From contig NC_134397.1 in NCBI RefSeq assembly GCF_050003625.1, positions 67,430,669 through 67,494,668 of the forward strand: a stretch of DNA of 64,000 nt, in the 5' to 3' direction. This document shows, in pieces, positions 10,781-21,846 of this stretch; positions within the stretch are counted from its first letter, which is position 1, and every line of letters begins with the position of its first letter. The notes beneath the pieces were generated by a model, which saw nothing but the letters and a program-made list of their open reading frames with translations, had not been told where the DNA came from and did no database searches. The translations under genes were made by a program, and so were the position numbers. The DNA is from Haematobia irritans. Taxonomy: Eukaryota > Arthropoda > Insecta > Diptera > Muscidae.

Positions 10781-11964
10781 AAGGGTGATACGGTCAAAAT
10801 TTGGTCAATATATACTTGACGTATTTCTTTCAATTTTGCATTTAAAAAACCTGAACACCCCTTATTTTGAAGGTGTGTGTGTGTAGAATGTTGCTCCTGT
10901 TTTGATTTTGGAAGAGCAGCATATCAAAATTTTGCTCGCGCATCGCGAAAATCCGAGCTACTCGCACGTTTGTCGACAGCCAGGAAGTCTGGATCGGGGT
11001 GAAATCGAAAACCGGAAGCCGCTGAGACGACAAAGAGAGTTGCCGGTAGTTTCAAGCGAAACCCTAACCTCTCTCTCCGAGATGCCGCAAATAAGCTGGG
11101 TGTATCGTCTACAACCGTGCATCGAGCCAAAAAAAACGAGCCGGACTATCGACTTACAAGAAGGTCGTGACTCCAAATCGCGATGATAAACAAAATACGA
11201 CGGCCAAAGCACGATTCCCGGAGGCTGTACACGACGATGCTGACGAAGTTTGACTGCTTGGTAATTGACGACGAAACCTACGTCAAAGCCGACTACAAGC
11301 GGCTTCCGGGACAGGAGTTTTATACGGCAAAAGGAAGGGGAAAGGTAGCAGATATTTTCAAGCACATAAAAATGTCAAAGTTCGCAAAGAAATATCTGGT
11401 TTGGCAAGCCATCTGTACCTGTGGCTTGAAAAGCAGCATTTTCATAGCTTCTGGGATTGTAAACCAAGAAATTTACATGAAAGAGTGTTTGAATAAACGT
11501 CTGCTGCCTTTCCTGAAGAAACACGGTTGTTCCGTACTGTTTTGGCTGGATTTGGCATCTTGCCATTACGGTAAAAAGGCCATGGAGTGGTACGCCGCCA
11601 ACAACGTGCAGGCCTCCCAACCCTCCCAACACGCCAGAGCTCCGCCCAATTGAGAAATACTGGGCTATTGTCAAGCGGAACCTAAAGAAGACCAAAAAAA
11701 ACTGCTAAGGACGAGCAGCAGTTCAAGGCAAACTGGCTTTCTGTGGCGAAGAAGGTGGACAAGGTGGGTGTACAAAATCTGATGGCAGGTGTCAAGCCTG
11801 AGGCCCGGCAATTCGGATTTGGAAAAGCGAAAGCCTAACTGAATATTTTCCTGAATTTTATACTAATTGAACTTGAAAAAGAAACTTATTTTGATTTTTT
11901 AAGTAAACGATTTCACCGATTTACACGCGTTTTCCCTTGAATAAATTTTGACCGTATCACCCTT
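10781..11964 (+). mobile_element. mariner/Tc1-type element with TA duplication
   Basis: The terminal inverted repeat begins AAGGGTGATACGGTCAAAAT and matches for 22 bases at both ends, flanked by TA at 10779-10780 and 11965-11966. It lies inside a HINE-B monomer; joining the flanks gives GGGCTATATATGATTATGGA, which occurs uninterrupted at about 43017-43036. At 1184 bp it is near full mariner length and encloses a broken transposase. Confidence 0.92.
10902..11838 (+). pseudogene. Broken mariner/Tc1-family transposase
   Basis: The reading frame is split over at least three frames. The N-terminal part (about 10902-11180) holds recognisable helix-turn-helix remnants, including TTVHRAKK-like residues in a shifted frame. 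The catalytic core at 11183-11625 reads IDDETYVKADYKRLPG and, later, FWLDLASCHYG, supplying the first two acidic residues. Near 11610 a small deletion shifts the frame, so the third region (LRPIEKYWAIVKR, 11640-11683) is in another frame. A final frame runs to TAA at 11838. The motifs put it in the IS630-Tc1-mariner group; the exact DD(n)D/E class needs an alignment. The enzyme would cut and paste DNA at TA sites, but this copy cannot be functional. Confidence 0.88.
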
Positions 11965-13035
11965 TATGATTATGGACTGATATGGACCACTTTTGGCATG
12001 ATTGTTAACCAAACTTCAACCAGATCGGATGCTTCTCCAAAAGGCACCGGAGGTCAAATCTGGGGATCGGTTTATATGGGGCTTATGTTTAATTATGGAC
12101 TAATATGATCCAATTCCTGCATGGTTGTTGGATACAAGATCACGTACCAACTTTCAACCGAATCGAATGAATTTTGTTCTTCCAATAGGCTCCGGAGGTC
12201 AAATCTGGGGATCGATTTTTATGGGGGCTATACATAATTATGTACCGATTTGATCAATATTTGCATGGGTGTTTGAGGCCATATATTAACACCACGAACC
12301 AAATTTCAACTGAATAAGATTAATTTTGGTCTTCCAAGAGGTTCCGGCGATCTGTTGATCGGTTTATATTGGGGCTATATATAATTATTGACCGATGTGG
12401 ACCAATATTTGCATGGTTGTTAGAGATCATATGTTGAACCACGTACAAAATTTCAGCCGGACCGGATGAAATTTGCTTCTCTTAGAGGCTTCGCAATCCA
12501 AATCTGGGGATCGGTTTACATGATGACATCATGTACCAAATTTCAGCCGGACCGAATGAAATTTGCTTCTCTTAGAGGCTCCGCATGCCAAATCGGGAGA
12601 TCGGTTTATATGGGGGCTATATATAATTATGGACCGATGTGGACCAATTTTTGCATGGTTGTTAGAGACCATATACTAAAACCATGTACAAAGTTTCAGC
12701 CGGATCGGATGAAATTTGCTTCTCTTAGAGGATCCGCAAGCTAAATTTGGGGGTCCGTTTATATGGGGCCTATACGTAAAAGTGGACCGATATGGCCCAT
12801 TTGCAATACCATCCGACATACATAAATAACAACTACTTGCGCCAAGTTTCAAGTCGATAGCTTGTTTCGTTCGGAAGTTAGCGGGACTTCAACAGGCGGA
12901 CGGACGGACATGCTCTGGTCGACTCAGAATTTCACCACGACCCAGAATATATATATTTTTTATGGGGTCTTAGAGCAATATCTCGATGTGTTACAAACGG
13001 AATGGCAAAGTTAGTATAGGGGTATATGGTGCAGG

Positions 13036-13067
13036 GTGCATGCCCTGATATACATCAGGGCATGCAC
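13036..13067. repeat. Perfect 14-bp hairpin
   Basis: GTGCATGCCCTGAT, a four-base loop ATAC, then the exact reverse complement. It replaces the usual GGTGGAGGGTATAAAA end of the adjacent HINE-B. It is too short for a known RNA gene. Confidence 0.85.
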
Positions 13068-13149
13068 TTTTCCTGGTTTCAACAACGCTTTTTGAAATCT
13101 CAAAAAGTGGAAAACAATTTAGTATAATTGTCGTACGAGTTAATTTATT

Positions 13150-13838
13150 CTTCCTATGAAACAGTTTTTAATTCGGAGTATGGGGCTATAACTAAAACCC
13201 GATCTGATTCAATACCTAAATTCGATTCAAATTCGATAGCGTTCGCCCTTGTGCCAGAAAAACGCCCTATACAAATTGTCATCATAATCAGTAAATAATT
13301 GCGATCGAACAACAAATACATGGACAGATGGACGGACGGACTGCAAGGGCTAGATTGACTCAGGAAGTGATCCTAAGTCGATCGGTATATATTTTATCAA
13401 TATTTCTGGTTCTTGCACATCAAAGTTATGATATCCTGGTTTTTGGGAGCCACCGTAGTGCAATGGTTAGCATGCCCGCCTTGCATACACAAGGTCGTGG
13501 GTTCGATTCCTGCTTCGACCGAACACCAAAAAGTTTTTCAGCGGTGGATTAGCCTACCTCAGTAATGCTGATGACATTTCTGAGAGTTTCAAAGCTTGTC
13601 TAAGTGGTTTCACTGCAATGTGGAACCACTTACGGACTCGGCTATAAAAAGGAGGTGCCTTGTCATTGAGCTTAAGATGGAATCGGGCAGCACTCAGTGA
13701 TAAGAGAGAAGTTCACCAATGTGGTATCACAATTGACTGAATAGTCTAAATGAGCCTGATACATCGGGCTGCCACCTAACCTGACCTAACCTATGGTATC
13801 CTGACCACTATGTGGTTTAGGGTATAAAAATAAACAAC
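13150..13838 (-). mobile_element. Divergent HINE remnant hosting a SINE
   Basis: Contains GGGGCTATAACTAAAACC, the inverted GTCY block (GACAGATGGACGGACGGACT), a TA-rich core (GGTATATATTTTATCAATAT) and an end CCACTATGTGGTTTAGGGTATAAAAATA. It matches none of the A, B or C families closely and has no monomer array. The SINE at 13439-13793 splits its end. Confidence 0.6.
13439..13793 (+). mobile_element. tRNA-derived SINE, near complete
   Basis: The head carries an A-box-like region (GCAATGGTTAGCATGCCCGC) and a clear B box (GGTTCGATTCC) with anticodon-stem-like pairing CCTTG/CAAGG. A body follows (GCGGTGGATTAGCC ... GGCTATAAAAAGGAGGTGCC ... CTCAGTGATAAGAGAGAAG). The tail CACAATTGACTGAATAGTC ... 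GGGCTGCCACCTAACC is shared with the LINE at 7500-8600. Imperfect flanking copies TGATATCCTG (13429-13438) and TGGTATCCTG (13794-13803) look like the target duplication. Pol III transcription from the internal boxes is expected. Confidence 0.88.
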
Positions 13839-14955
13839 TTTATGTTAGTCACATTTGGACTCCGTTTCTCAAAAAGATACAACTTTTGAGTAGAAACGAC
13901 GGAAAAAATATAATTTTTCAATATATTCCAGAATTTGCGTACAATTTTTCATTAACTATTCTTCGTGAATTCTTCATTAAAACAACGAAATTTTCATTGA
14001 TTTTCGTAAATTTTACGAAGAACATTTTACAATATAAGAAATATTTTACATTAATTAATTAAGTTCGTTGATTAAGTTCGTACTTTCATGATTTTTGTGA
14101 AGAAGTGTTTTATGAATAGTTGGCGAAACATTCTGCTTTAAAATTTCTTCATAAAAAGTACGAAACATTTTCTTGGATATAACGAGGGAGTTTCATTGAA
14201 GTTGTAAAATTTCCGTTCGCGACATAAAATTGTTTTCAATAATGTGCTTGAATATATTCATTTATTCTATTTTTTTATGCATGTCTATGTTACTTCTCAT
14301 TTGGGTGATAGGATGCTATGAATAAAAGTGAAGCAATAAAACTAAAAATTATTATAATTAATTATTATATTATTATACATTTTGGAAGCCGTAGATTATA
14401 TTTGATAAGGATTTTGTCCAGTATCGTAACAATTTCATTTAAATAAAGCGAAATTAAAATAAGCATTTTGAGTACCTCGAAAAATTTAACTTATTTGTTT
14501 TAATATTATGAAACTTTCTTAAAAATGTTTTTAAATGTAAATATAAAATGAAAAGTTTACTCTATTCTAAACGCTACGTATATAGTTTTATAATACAAAT
14601 TATATTTGCAAGTGCTCTACAATGAATGATATCATATCTGCAATTTCATGCGTTTGAGCCGATATGAACTGTCATTGCATATATGCCATATAATTGCATA
14701 TGTGCAATGTCATGCATTCAATCAGTTTTTGTTACTACTAGGACACTTAACGACGAATATGAATATAAAGACGAGTATTTTGATGATGATGGAGATTTAA
14801 ACACCTAGTTTGATATAAGTCGAGGTCGTAGAAGAAGATTCTAGTTGATCCTTGCCCTACATCGTTGGAGAATCGTATAACATACAAGCTGCTGGTTTGT
14901 AATTGTTACACGTATATCATCGTGATAGATAGGTTAAATGTGTTCAACATTTTTT
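13839..14955. other. AT-rich DNA without recognisable gene
   Basis: Repeated short motifs related to TTCGTAAAATTT/AAAGTACGAAA occur at 13920-14170. They recall the AT-rich interiors of the TIR elements elsewhere in the window, but no ends were found. No coding signal. Confidence 0.45.
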
Positions 14956-15150
14956 GTGGTGGTCTATCCCCTGTCAATATGTTGGTGACAATTTTAGGTG
15001 TTTAAAAGCTTCCTCATGGTGGAAGGCCGTTCGAACTCGGAACTATAGAGCTTAATATTGAATCGAACTACACTCAGTGATAAACAAAAGGTCAATATTG
15101 TGGTATCATAATTAACTGAAAAGTCGCCATTATACCTACTCTAAGTAAAA
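14956..15150 (+). mobile_element. Decayed SINE, body and tail only
   Basis: Aligns with the SINE body at 35270-35510 with many substitutions: GGTGACAATTTTAGG..TTTAAAAGCTTCC, GGCCGTTCGAACTCGG, ACACTCAGTGATAA and TGTGGTATCATAATTAACTG. The tRNA-like head is not recognisable. An old copy. Confidence 0.6.
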
Positions 15151-17316
15151 ACGAGAGTCCAGATTTCCGTGTATCATATAAGCTGGTATATACCAAAACC
15201 AGTTTTCAGCACGTGGTACGCTGCAACTTCTTTGTTCCATCATCCGATTCATAAGCGTAGAATTTGACATAAAAAGAGTTCCAAAGTCTCTTTATCGACT
15301 GCATACACAAGTATCCGCTGCTCTTACTCGGCACAGATGTGGTTCCAACTCTAGGTATCAGGTAATGATTGCTATGACGTTTCTGTTCCTCTTTTCTTTA
15401 AGCATGCTACTTCTCCAGTCTTTTTCTTGTTTGGGTCACTCCCTATGTTTGAAGTTTCGTCGCCCCTCCGACCATTGCACTGTTCTACGTGGAACAGTGC
15501 AATGGTAAACGGCAAACGGTCTCGCATCTATGGGATTGCGTTCTCCATGTTCACATCCCTTTGTGTTAAATGCAAAACTGGGGAATTCTGTGCATCAAAA
15601 AAGGCAGAAATTATTTAGAATCCCAAGAGTTTGACTTTTAATATTGCACCCCAAGAAGGAATATGATCACCTCAAACATGTTTCAAAAGTAAAATGTTAG
15701 TTTTCGATGGGGAACATGTAACATGTTTGACGCAACCATGCTATCTGATTTTGGCAAACATTTTATGTTTGGCGAGAAAACAAATTTTTTTTAGTAAAAA
15801 TGTTCCATTTTCCCCATCCAGCAATAAAATTTTTCACTTAAAACATTTTTTATCTCATCACTTTTCTCCTCTACCTGTGATATATAGAGATAACAACGTG
15901 GACTAAAGAAATTGATTATCTGCATGAAATTGCATATATGCAATGTTACGTAACTTTTGCTTCAGTGATCAGAATCGAACGAAAATTGGTTTACGGTATC
16001 ATAACTCCATATACAACAATTCTAACATACTAAATAATTTTTATCCTTGCTCAAATTAAATCATGCAACGAAGGGTTAAGATGTAAAGTAGAGATGACAT
16101 TTTTCAAACTTGTTACTACAACAAAATGCACTTTGGAACATAATTTTTTTCTAAATGTTCGAACCTTTTGCAAAAAAAGTACGTGCTTTTCATAAAAAGA
16201 ATGAAATTGTTTCATAAAAAGTACGAAAATTTTTCGTAAAAATACGAATTTTTTTCTTACAAACTGCGAACAATTTGGGAGAACTTTTCTTCGTAAAAAG
16301 TACGAAATATTTCGTAATTTTAATGAAAAGTCTCTTTGGTTTTAAAACAATGACAAAGTTCGTATATTTTGACATTCCAAGTCTACGAAGAAACGACAAC
16401 ATGTACCCTATTTGCAGCATAAAGCTTTGTGCAAAAGAAATCGGCAGTGGTTTTAGAATAAATATATTTTTTTACTGCGAAATTAGCACATTTTTTGGGT
16501 GATACAATTTGAAAGAGAATATTTCTATAATACAAAAATAACATTTGCTCAACGTTTTTGTCTGATTATATTTGAAATGCGACACGTAATAGTTTGTTAT
16601 AAATATTTTCTATTCCATATTTAGAGTATACAAAAAATTACCCTTGACAAACAAATTATAAATTTCTCGGATATAGAAATATCTTGAAATCATTCTTAGA
16701 AAAAAAATGTGCCTTTTGTTATATTGGTACACATAACTAACTTTCAACCAACTTCTACTACAGATTCGATTACACTGTAGAAGGACAAACTTCTAAAGTG
16801 GCCAACTTATTGATATTTTCTTGAAAAACACTTATCCCACAGCTGGATCATAAAACATCAGTACGTGTGTGGTAAGTGTTACAGATTGGTTCAAGAAGGA
16901 AATGTGATAAATGTGAAAGTCATCCAATACATTACAGCTGAACATAAATCTTTTGGCCAAACTTTTAATATTTTCTTGTTATACAGTTGATCCTCTTCAA
17001 CTTTTGTACTTCCTATTTCTTCGTATTGTGTTTTCTTTATTCATCAAACTTTTGTCATCGAAAAGAATAGTTTTCAAGTATTTTCCACTGAAAAAAATTA
17101 TAGTAAAGTACATAATTAGATTTATATATGTATCGATATTTAATAGACTGTGTTTATGACAGTAATGTACGTGAAAATCGGACTACACCTGCCTATAAGA
17201 CTACATATCTGAATAAACGTGATTAAAGCAAAATTTGCGATGTATTAAAAAGTGTATAATGGCATCGGGTAAAATCTTCATTATCCATCACCATGGAATA
17301 TGTTGTAATACATATA
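15151..17316. other. AT-rich DNA without recognisable gene; one strong hairpin
   Basis: No domain-bearing frame was recognised; frames of 60-76 codons are low-complexity. A perfect 15-bp hairpin lies at 15471-15506. Repeated CGTAAAAAGTACGAAA-type motifs lie at 16180-16330. Confidence 0.45.
15471..15506. repeat. Perfect 15-bp hairpin
   Basis: The stem ACCATTGCACTGTTC and its exact reverse complement are separated by the six bases TACGTG. The right arm contains GTGCAATGGT, also found in the SINE head, so it may be a foldback of SINE-head sequence. This is inference. Confidence 0.8.
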
Positions 17317-18097
17317 CACTGAAAAAATATTATCGTGAGGCCAAAGATTTCTTAAAATACGAATGCAAATTTTGCTTAGCATAGAAGACGCATTTCTCTA
17401 ATCTAAAGTTTTTTCTTTGTCCAAAAGTCGATAAACTTTTCAATGAAGTCGTGTTATCTTTATAATTAAGTGGTTTGACTTAAAAATCGGTATCATAACA
17501 TGAATGAAAAAAATTTTGGGCTAAGGTCAACTTGACTTTAATAATTCAGAAAAATTCTTTAAAATTAATGAAATTGTCTTTAAATTTGTTGTCTTTTTGC
17601 ACATTGACTACAAAGCAAAAAACCGTCCAAATATAAACTTGTTTTTTCAAAACTTTATTTTAAAGACGTTTTTACTTGAAACGTAGCATAATTTCTACTG
17701 GAAGTCGAGTCTGAATTTGGGAAATAATGTTGTCGCTAACTCGTTTTTAAAGGCCTTTGATAGCATATGAAGAAAAAAGCTGAAACAAGTATATACGGCC
17801 GTAAGTTCGGCCAGGCCGTATCTTATGTACCCTCCACCATGGATTGCGTAGAAACTTCTACGAAAGACTGTCATCCACAATCGAATTACTTGGGTTGTGG
17901 TAATACTTACCGATGACAAGGTATCTTAAAACTTCTTAACGTCTTCTAAATTGTAAGTTAGCCCATACGTGGTATATATTGGACACAAACGGTATATATT
18001 ATTAAGTCTACAAATAATTACGAACCGATATGAACTTTTGTGCTGCAATTAGAGAACCAAAATTGAAATATGGCGACCGCTTTACATGGGGGATAAG

Positions 18098-18447
18098 TTA
18101 GGTTAGGTTAGGTTAGGTTAGGTTAGGTGGCAGCCCGATGTATCAGGCTCACTTAGACTGCTCAGTCCATTGTGATACCACATTGGTGAACTTCTCTCTT
18201 ATCACTGAGTGCTGCCCGATTCCATGTTAAGCTCAATGACAAGGGACCTCCTTTTTATAGCCGAGTCCGAACGGCGTTCCACATTGCAGTGAAACCACTT
18301 AGAGAAGTTTTGAAACCCTCAGAAATGTCACCAGCATTACTGAGGTGGGATAATCCACCGCTGAAAAACTTTTTGGTGTTCGGTCGTAGCAGGAATCGAA
18401 CCCACGACCTTGTGTATGCAAGGCGGGCATGCTAACCAATCCCAGTG
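18098..18447 (-). mobile_element. tRNA-derived SINE with six TTAGG units
   Basis: Reverse-oriented SINE. The 3' tail appears as six exact TTAGG units at 18098-18127, followed by TGGCAGCCCGATGTATCAGG, the body, and the head with GGAATCGAACCC (B box, reversed) and GGCGGGCATGCTAACC. The first ~20 bases of the head are altered (ATCCCAGTGGGA). It sits inside HINE-B. Confidence 0.88.
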
Positions 18448-18527
18448 GGATGAAATTTATTTTTTTATTATTTTTTTAAATTTTTTTATTAATTTTCTAT
18501 TTTTTATTAATATACTATTTTTATACC

Positions 18528-18671
18528 CACCACCATAGAATGGTGACGGGGGTATAATAAGTTTGTCATTCCGTTTGTAACACATCGAAATATCGATTTC
18601 CGACTATATAATGTATATATATTCTTGATCAGGGAGAAATTCTAAGACGATATAACGATGTCCGTCTGTCC

Positions 18672-18705
<34 letters not shown>

Positions 18706-19652
18706 TGTAATCACGCTACAGTCTTCAATAATGAAGCAATCGTACTGAAATTTTGCACAAACTCGTCTTTTGTTTGCAGGCAGGTCAAGTTCGAAGATGG
18801 GCTATATCGGTCCAGGTTTTGATATAGTCCCCATATAAACCAACCTCCCGATTTGGGGTCTTGGGCTTATAGAAATCGTAGTTTTTATCCAATTTGCCTG
18901 AAATTTGAAACCTAGAGGTATTTTATGACCATAAAGAGGTGTGCCAAAAATGGTGATTATCGGTCCATGTTTTGGTATAGCCCCCCTATAGACCGATCTT
19001 CCGATTTTACTTCTTGGGCTTCTAGAATCCGAAGTTTTTATCCTATTTGCCTGAAATTGGAAATCTAGAGGTATTTTATGACCATAAAGAGGTGTGCCAA
19101 AAAATGGTGAGTATCGGTCCATGTTTTGGTATAGCCCCCATAAAAACGATCTCCCGATTTAACTCCTTGGGTTTCTAGAAACCGTAGTTTTTATCTGATT
19201 TGCCTGAAATTGTAAATATTCTGGTATTTTAGGCTCACAAAAACGTGTATCGGATTAAGTTTTTATCGATCCGTTTGATAATGCCTCCATATAGACCGAC
19301 TTCACTTCTTGAGGGTGTAGAAGGCGCACTGATCATGAAAATTTCTTGAAACTCAATGTAAAATTTCCAGATTTTACTTCTACAGATTTAAGATTTCAAA
19401 TCAAGACTTTATTTTATAATTTTCTTGCACACTTACAAGAGATGTTAATGATTCCTCTAAAACTCAAACAAAAATGGTTCTTATAAATCCCGAATCTGTC
19501 CTCAAAGATGAAATCTTTAAATTTATCTTCGGGAAGTGTCCTCAAGTCCTCAAGCCCTCCTGAAATATCAAAGGAAACCCTAATATTTGGTTCATGGTGG
19601 TCGGTATTTAAGATTCGGCCCGGCCGAACTTAGTGCTGTATATACTTGTTTT
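18528..19652 (+). mobile_element. HINE-C element, near complete
   Basis: Begins TTTTATACCCACCACCATAG, then TATATATATTCTTGATCAGG core and a GTCYGTCTGTCTG microsatellite at 18660-18704. Two to three 153-bp monomers follow (18790-19250). A HINE-C-specific 3' region (TTCTTGAGGGTGTAGAAGGC ... CCTCAAGCCCTCCTGAAAT) leads to ATTCGGCCCGGCCGAACTTA and TGTATATACTTGTTTT. It inserted in AT-rich sequence next to the SINE. Confidence 0.85.
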
Positions 19653-19718
19653 TTTTTTTTGTAAAATTTAATTGTCCAAAATTTGCATTAAAATAGCCAG
19701 ATTGCGTACTTTCTAATA

Positions 19719-19880
19719 CTTGTCCACAAGAACTGCATCGGAAGTAGGAAAAATCATAGGGGGATCCCAAGATGCGCTTTAGAAGAAATGCTTGTGGACT
19801 TGTCCAAAAGGACTGCATCGGAAGTTGAAAAAAATCGATGGGGGATTCTGGGATGGACTTTAAAAGAAATGTTTGTGGAA
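19719..19880. repeat. 80-bp tandem duplication
   Basis: Two imperfect copies with 80-bp spacing start CTTGTCCACAAGAACTGC (19719) and CTTGTCCAAAAGGACTGC (19799). Each has an ATCGGAAGT box, a run of A, and AGAAATGYTTGTGGA. Function unknown. Confidence 0.8.
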
Positions 19881-21476
19881 CTACTTCCAATTTTTTTTTG
19901 GTGAGCAGTTACACAAAATACAAAACTTCAAACTGAATCGGATGAAATTTGCTCCTCCCAGAGGCTCCGGAGGTCAAATCTGGGTATATAATTATGGACC
20001 GATATGGTCCAATTTTTGCTTGGTTGTTAGAGACCCTATACTAACACAATGTACCAAATTTCAGCCAGATCGGATGAAATATACTACTCTTAGAGGCTCT
20101 GCAAGCCAAATCTGGGGGTCCGTTTATTTGGGGGCTATACGTAAAAGTGGACAGATATGGCCCATTTGCAAGACCTACATCAATAACAACTACTTGTGCC
20201 AAGTCTCAAGTCGATAGCTTGTTTCGTTCGGAAGTTAGCGTGATTTCAACAGACGGACGGACATGCTTAGATCGACTCAGAATTTAACCACGACCCAGAA
20301 TATATATACTCTACACTGAAAAAACAGTGAACCCTTTTCCATTGCAAAATGAACTAAACTGTAGTAATATTGACCATGATTTAGCCCTTAAGATTTTTTT
20401 CAACTTGTCTAGTTTATAATTCTCTTAAATTTTAGTTCATCTATAACATTGAATTTTAGTTCATTTTTACAACACCATAAGATTTATATACCCCTACCAA
20501 GTTAAAAAGTCAATATTATTTTGGTTTACTTGCTTATTTTGTGGGAAACCCGATAATAAAAATTGGTTAACAGTCTCTTTAAAATGTCGACAACTAAACT
20601 ATTTTTAAATCAATCCTTCCACAGTACAGAGAAATTAAATAATTAAAGGAACAACAAATCGTTTTACTATTATGAAAATGTTCATACATTAAAATTAAAC
20701 TTTCTTTAAGCAAAAGTACTTTATTATAAAAACTTATGATGAAAGTTCTTAATACAATGTTTTTTGTGAATAAAAATTATGACCACGTGGAACAGAGAGT
20801 AGTTCATTTGAACTCGCTGTTTGGACATTTTGACTTATCCTTTTTTAATTCATCGTAGGTAATTTTTTCACATATCTTGCTGGAAAAAAATGGAACCAAT
20901 AATGAAAATTGTTAAAAATTAACACCATGTAATGAAATATAATTTTTTAATTCTTCATTTTAGCTTGTAACTTACCACACCCAGAAAAAAGTGCCTTCGA
21001 AACTAAAGGAAAAAAATTTCATCAATATAGTTTATCCATTTTATTTTCATTAAGGTAAATTATTGTGAAAAATAATAAAATTTACTCGTTTCAGTAAAAA
21101 AATCCTAAACTGTAAGCAGTTAGGAATAGTTCATTAACTAGAATAAGGCATGGAATTTTACTCATACTATTTTCTTCGCTGGGTATAAGAATTTACTACT
21201 GAAAAAGAAAATTTTATTCACCGATAACAAAGCATTCGTAAAAATAAACAAAAACCGAACTAAAACCAAGTTTCTACAAAATTAGTAAAATTTCTTATAA
21301 AATGATAATTGCGACTTCCTTTATAATAGAAAGTTTTTCATACATACGAACAACACTTGGCATAGAAAAATATTTTAGTTCATTCGTACTAAGAAGTATG
21401 CAATCCTTTCAAAACTTAAGGAAACACACTTGTTAGAATATAGGAAATTTTCCTAAATTGCTATTGTCTACCTGTA

Positions 21477-21526
21477 ATCGATACCTGTCATCGTAATCGA
21501 TGTGTTTGCGCGTGGGTGTAATCGAT
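21477..21526 (+). promoter_or_regulatory. Cluster of three ATCGAT boxes, possible captured promoter
   Basis: ATCGAT occurs at 21477-21482, 21496-21501 and 21521-21526, two of them as ATCGATA, which overlaps the DREF site TATCGATA found in fly housekeeping promoters. GC content is locally higher (TTTGCGCGTGGG, TTTGCGCGTCGG) in an otherwise AT-rich element. Promoter activity is inference. Confidence 0.4.
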
Positions 21527-21784
21527 ATATTTGCGCGTCGGTTGTTTTTTAGTTGGAATCGCGTTGTTTTGGTATACGGAGAGATTGTTAAAAAATAATA
21601 TGGTAAAATAATATAATAAATAACAAATAAAATATATAAAATATTTGTTATTTTAAATTAGTGAGAAAAATTTTCGTTTTTTTAAATAAATCTATCAATG
21701 TTCGTGATAGTGTATAAAGAAAGAAAACACCAGCAGAATATCAACCCTTTCATTTGTCTTCATGTTGGAATCTGCAATTATCAG

Positions 21785-21846
21785 GTAATATTCAGTGACG
21801 CTAACCTTTTGCAACAAAAATGTTTTATGATTTTTTATATTTGTAG
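21785..21846 (+). other. 62-bp GT-AG intron-like segment inside a TIR element
   Basis: Donor CAG|GTAATA at 21785, branch-like GCTAACC at about 21800, a T-rich tract and acceptor TTGTAG at 21846. The length is that of a typical short fly intron. Joined flanks give no extended protein frame, so the surrounding exon would be non-coding or 5'UTR. It suggests capture of a host gene's first exons; not proven. Confidence 0.4.

Larger units (their letters stand above)
10265..13035 (-). mobile_element. HINE-B element interrupted by a mariner
   Basis: Left end AACAAGTATATACGGCCG with the TTCGGCC/GGCCGAA stem and TACCCTCCACCATGG; then TAGTCCATACGAGGTATATA. 153-bp monomers run from about 10500 to 12780, each with TATATGGGGGCTATATATAA and TTTGCTTCTCTTAGAGGCTC-type boxes. 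The inverted GTCY block (GGCGGACGGACGGACATGCT) is near 12896, followed by ATATATATTTTTTATGGGGT. The last bases are degraded: GTATAGGGGTATATGGTGCA replaces GGTGGAGGGTATAAAA. Confidence 0.8.

Noticed and set aside
11375..11695. 106-codon minus-strand ORF
   Set aside because: Antisense shadow of the mariner transposase core.
13447..13530. tRNA gene with A and B boxes
   Set aside because: The boxes belong to a SINE head that recurs at 18420-18447 and 35198-35250 and continues into a SINE body. There is no acceptor-stem pairing or CCA-adjacent end.
18098..18127. Interstitial telomere or chromosome end
   Set aside because: The six TTAGG units are the 3' tail of a SINE and are followed directly by its body. 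Flies lack TTAGG telomeres.
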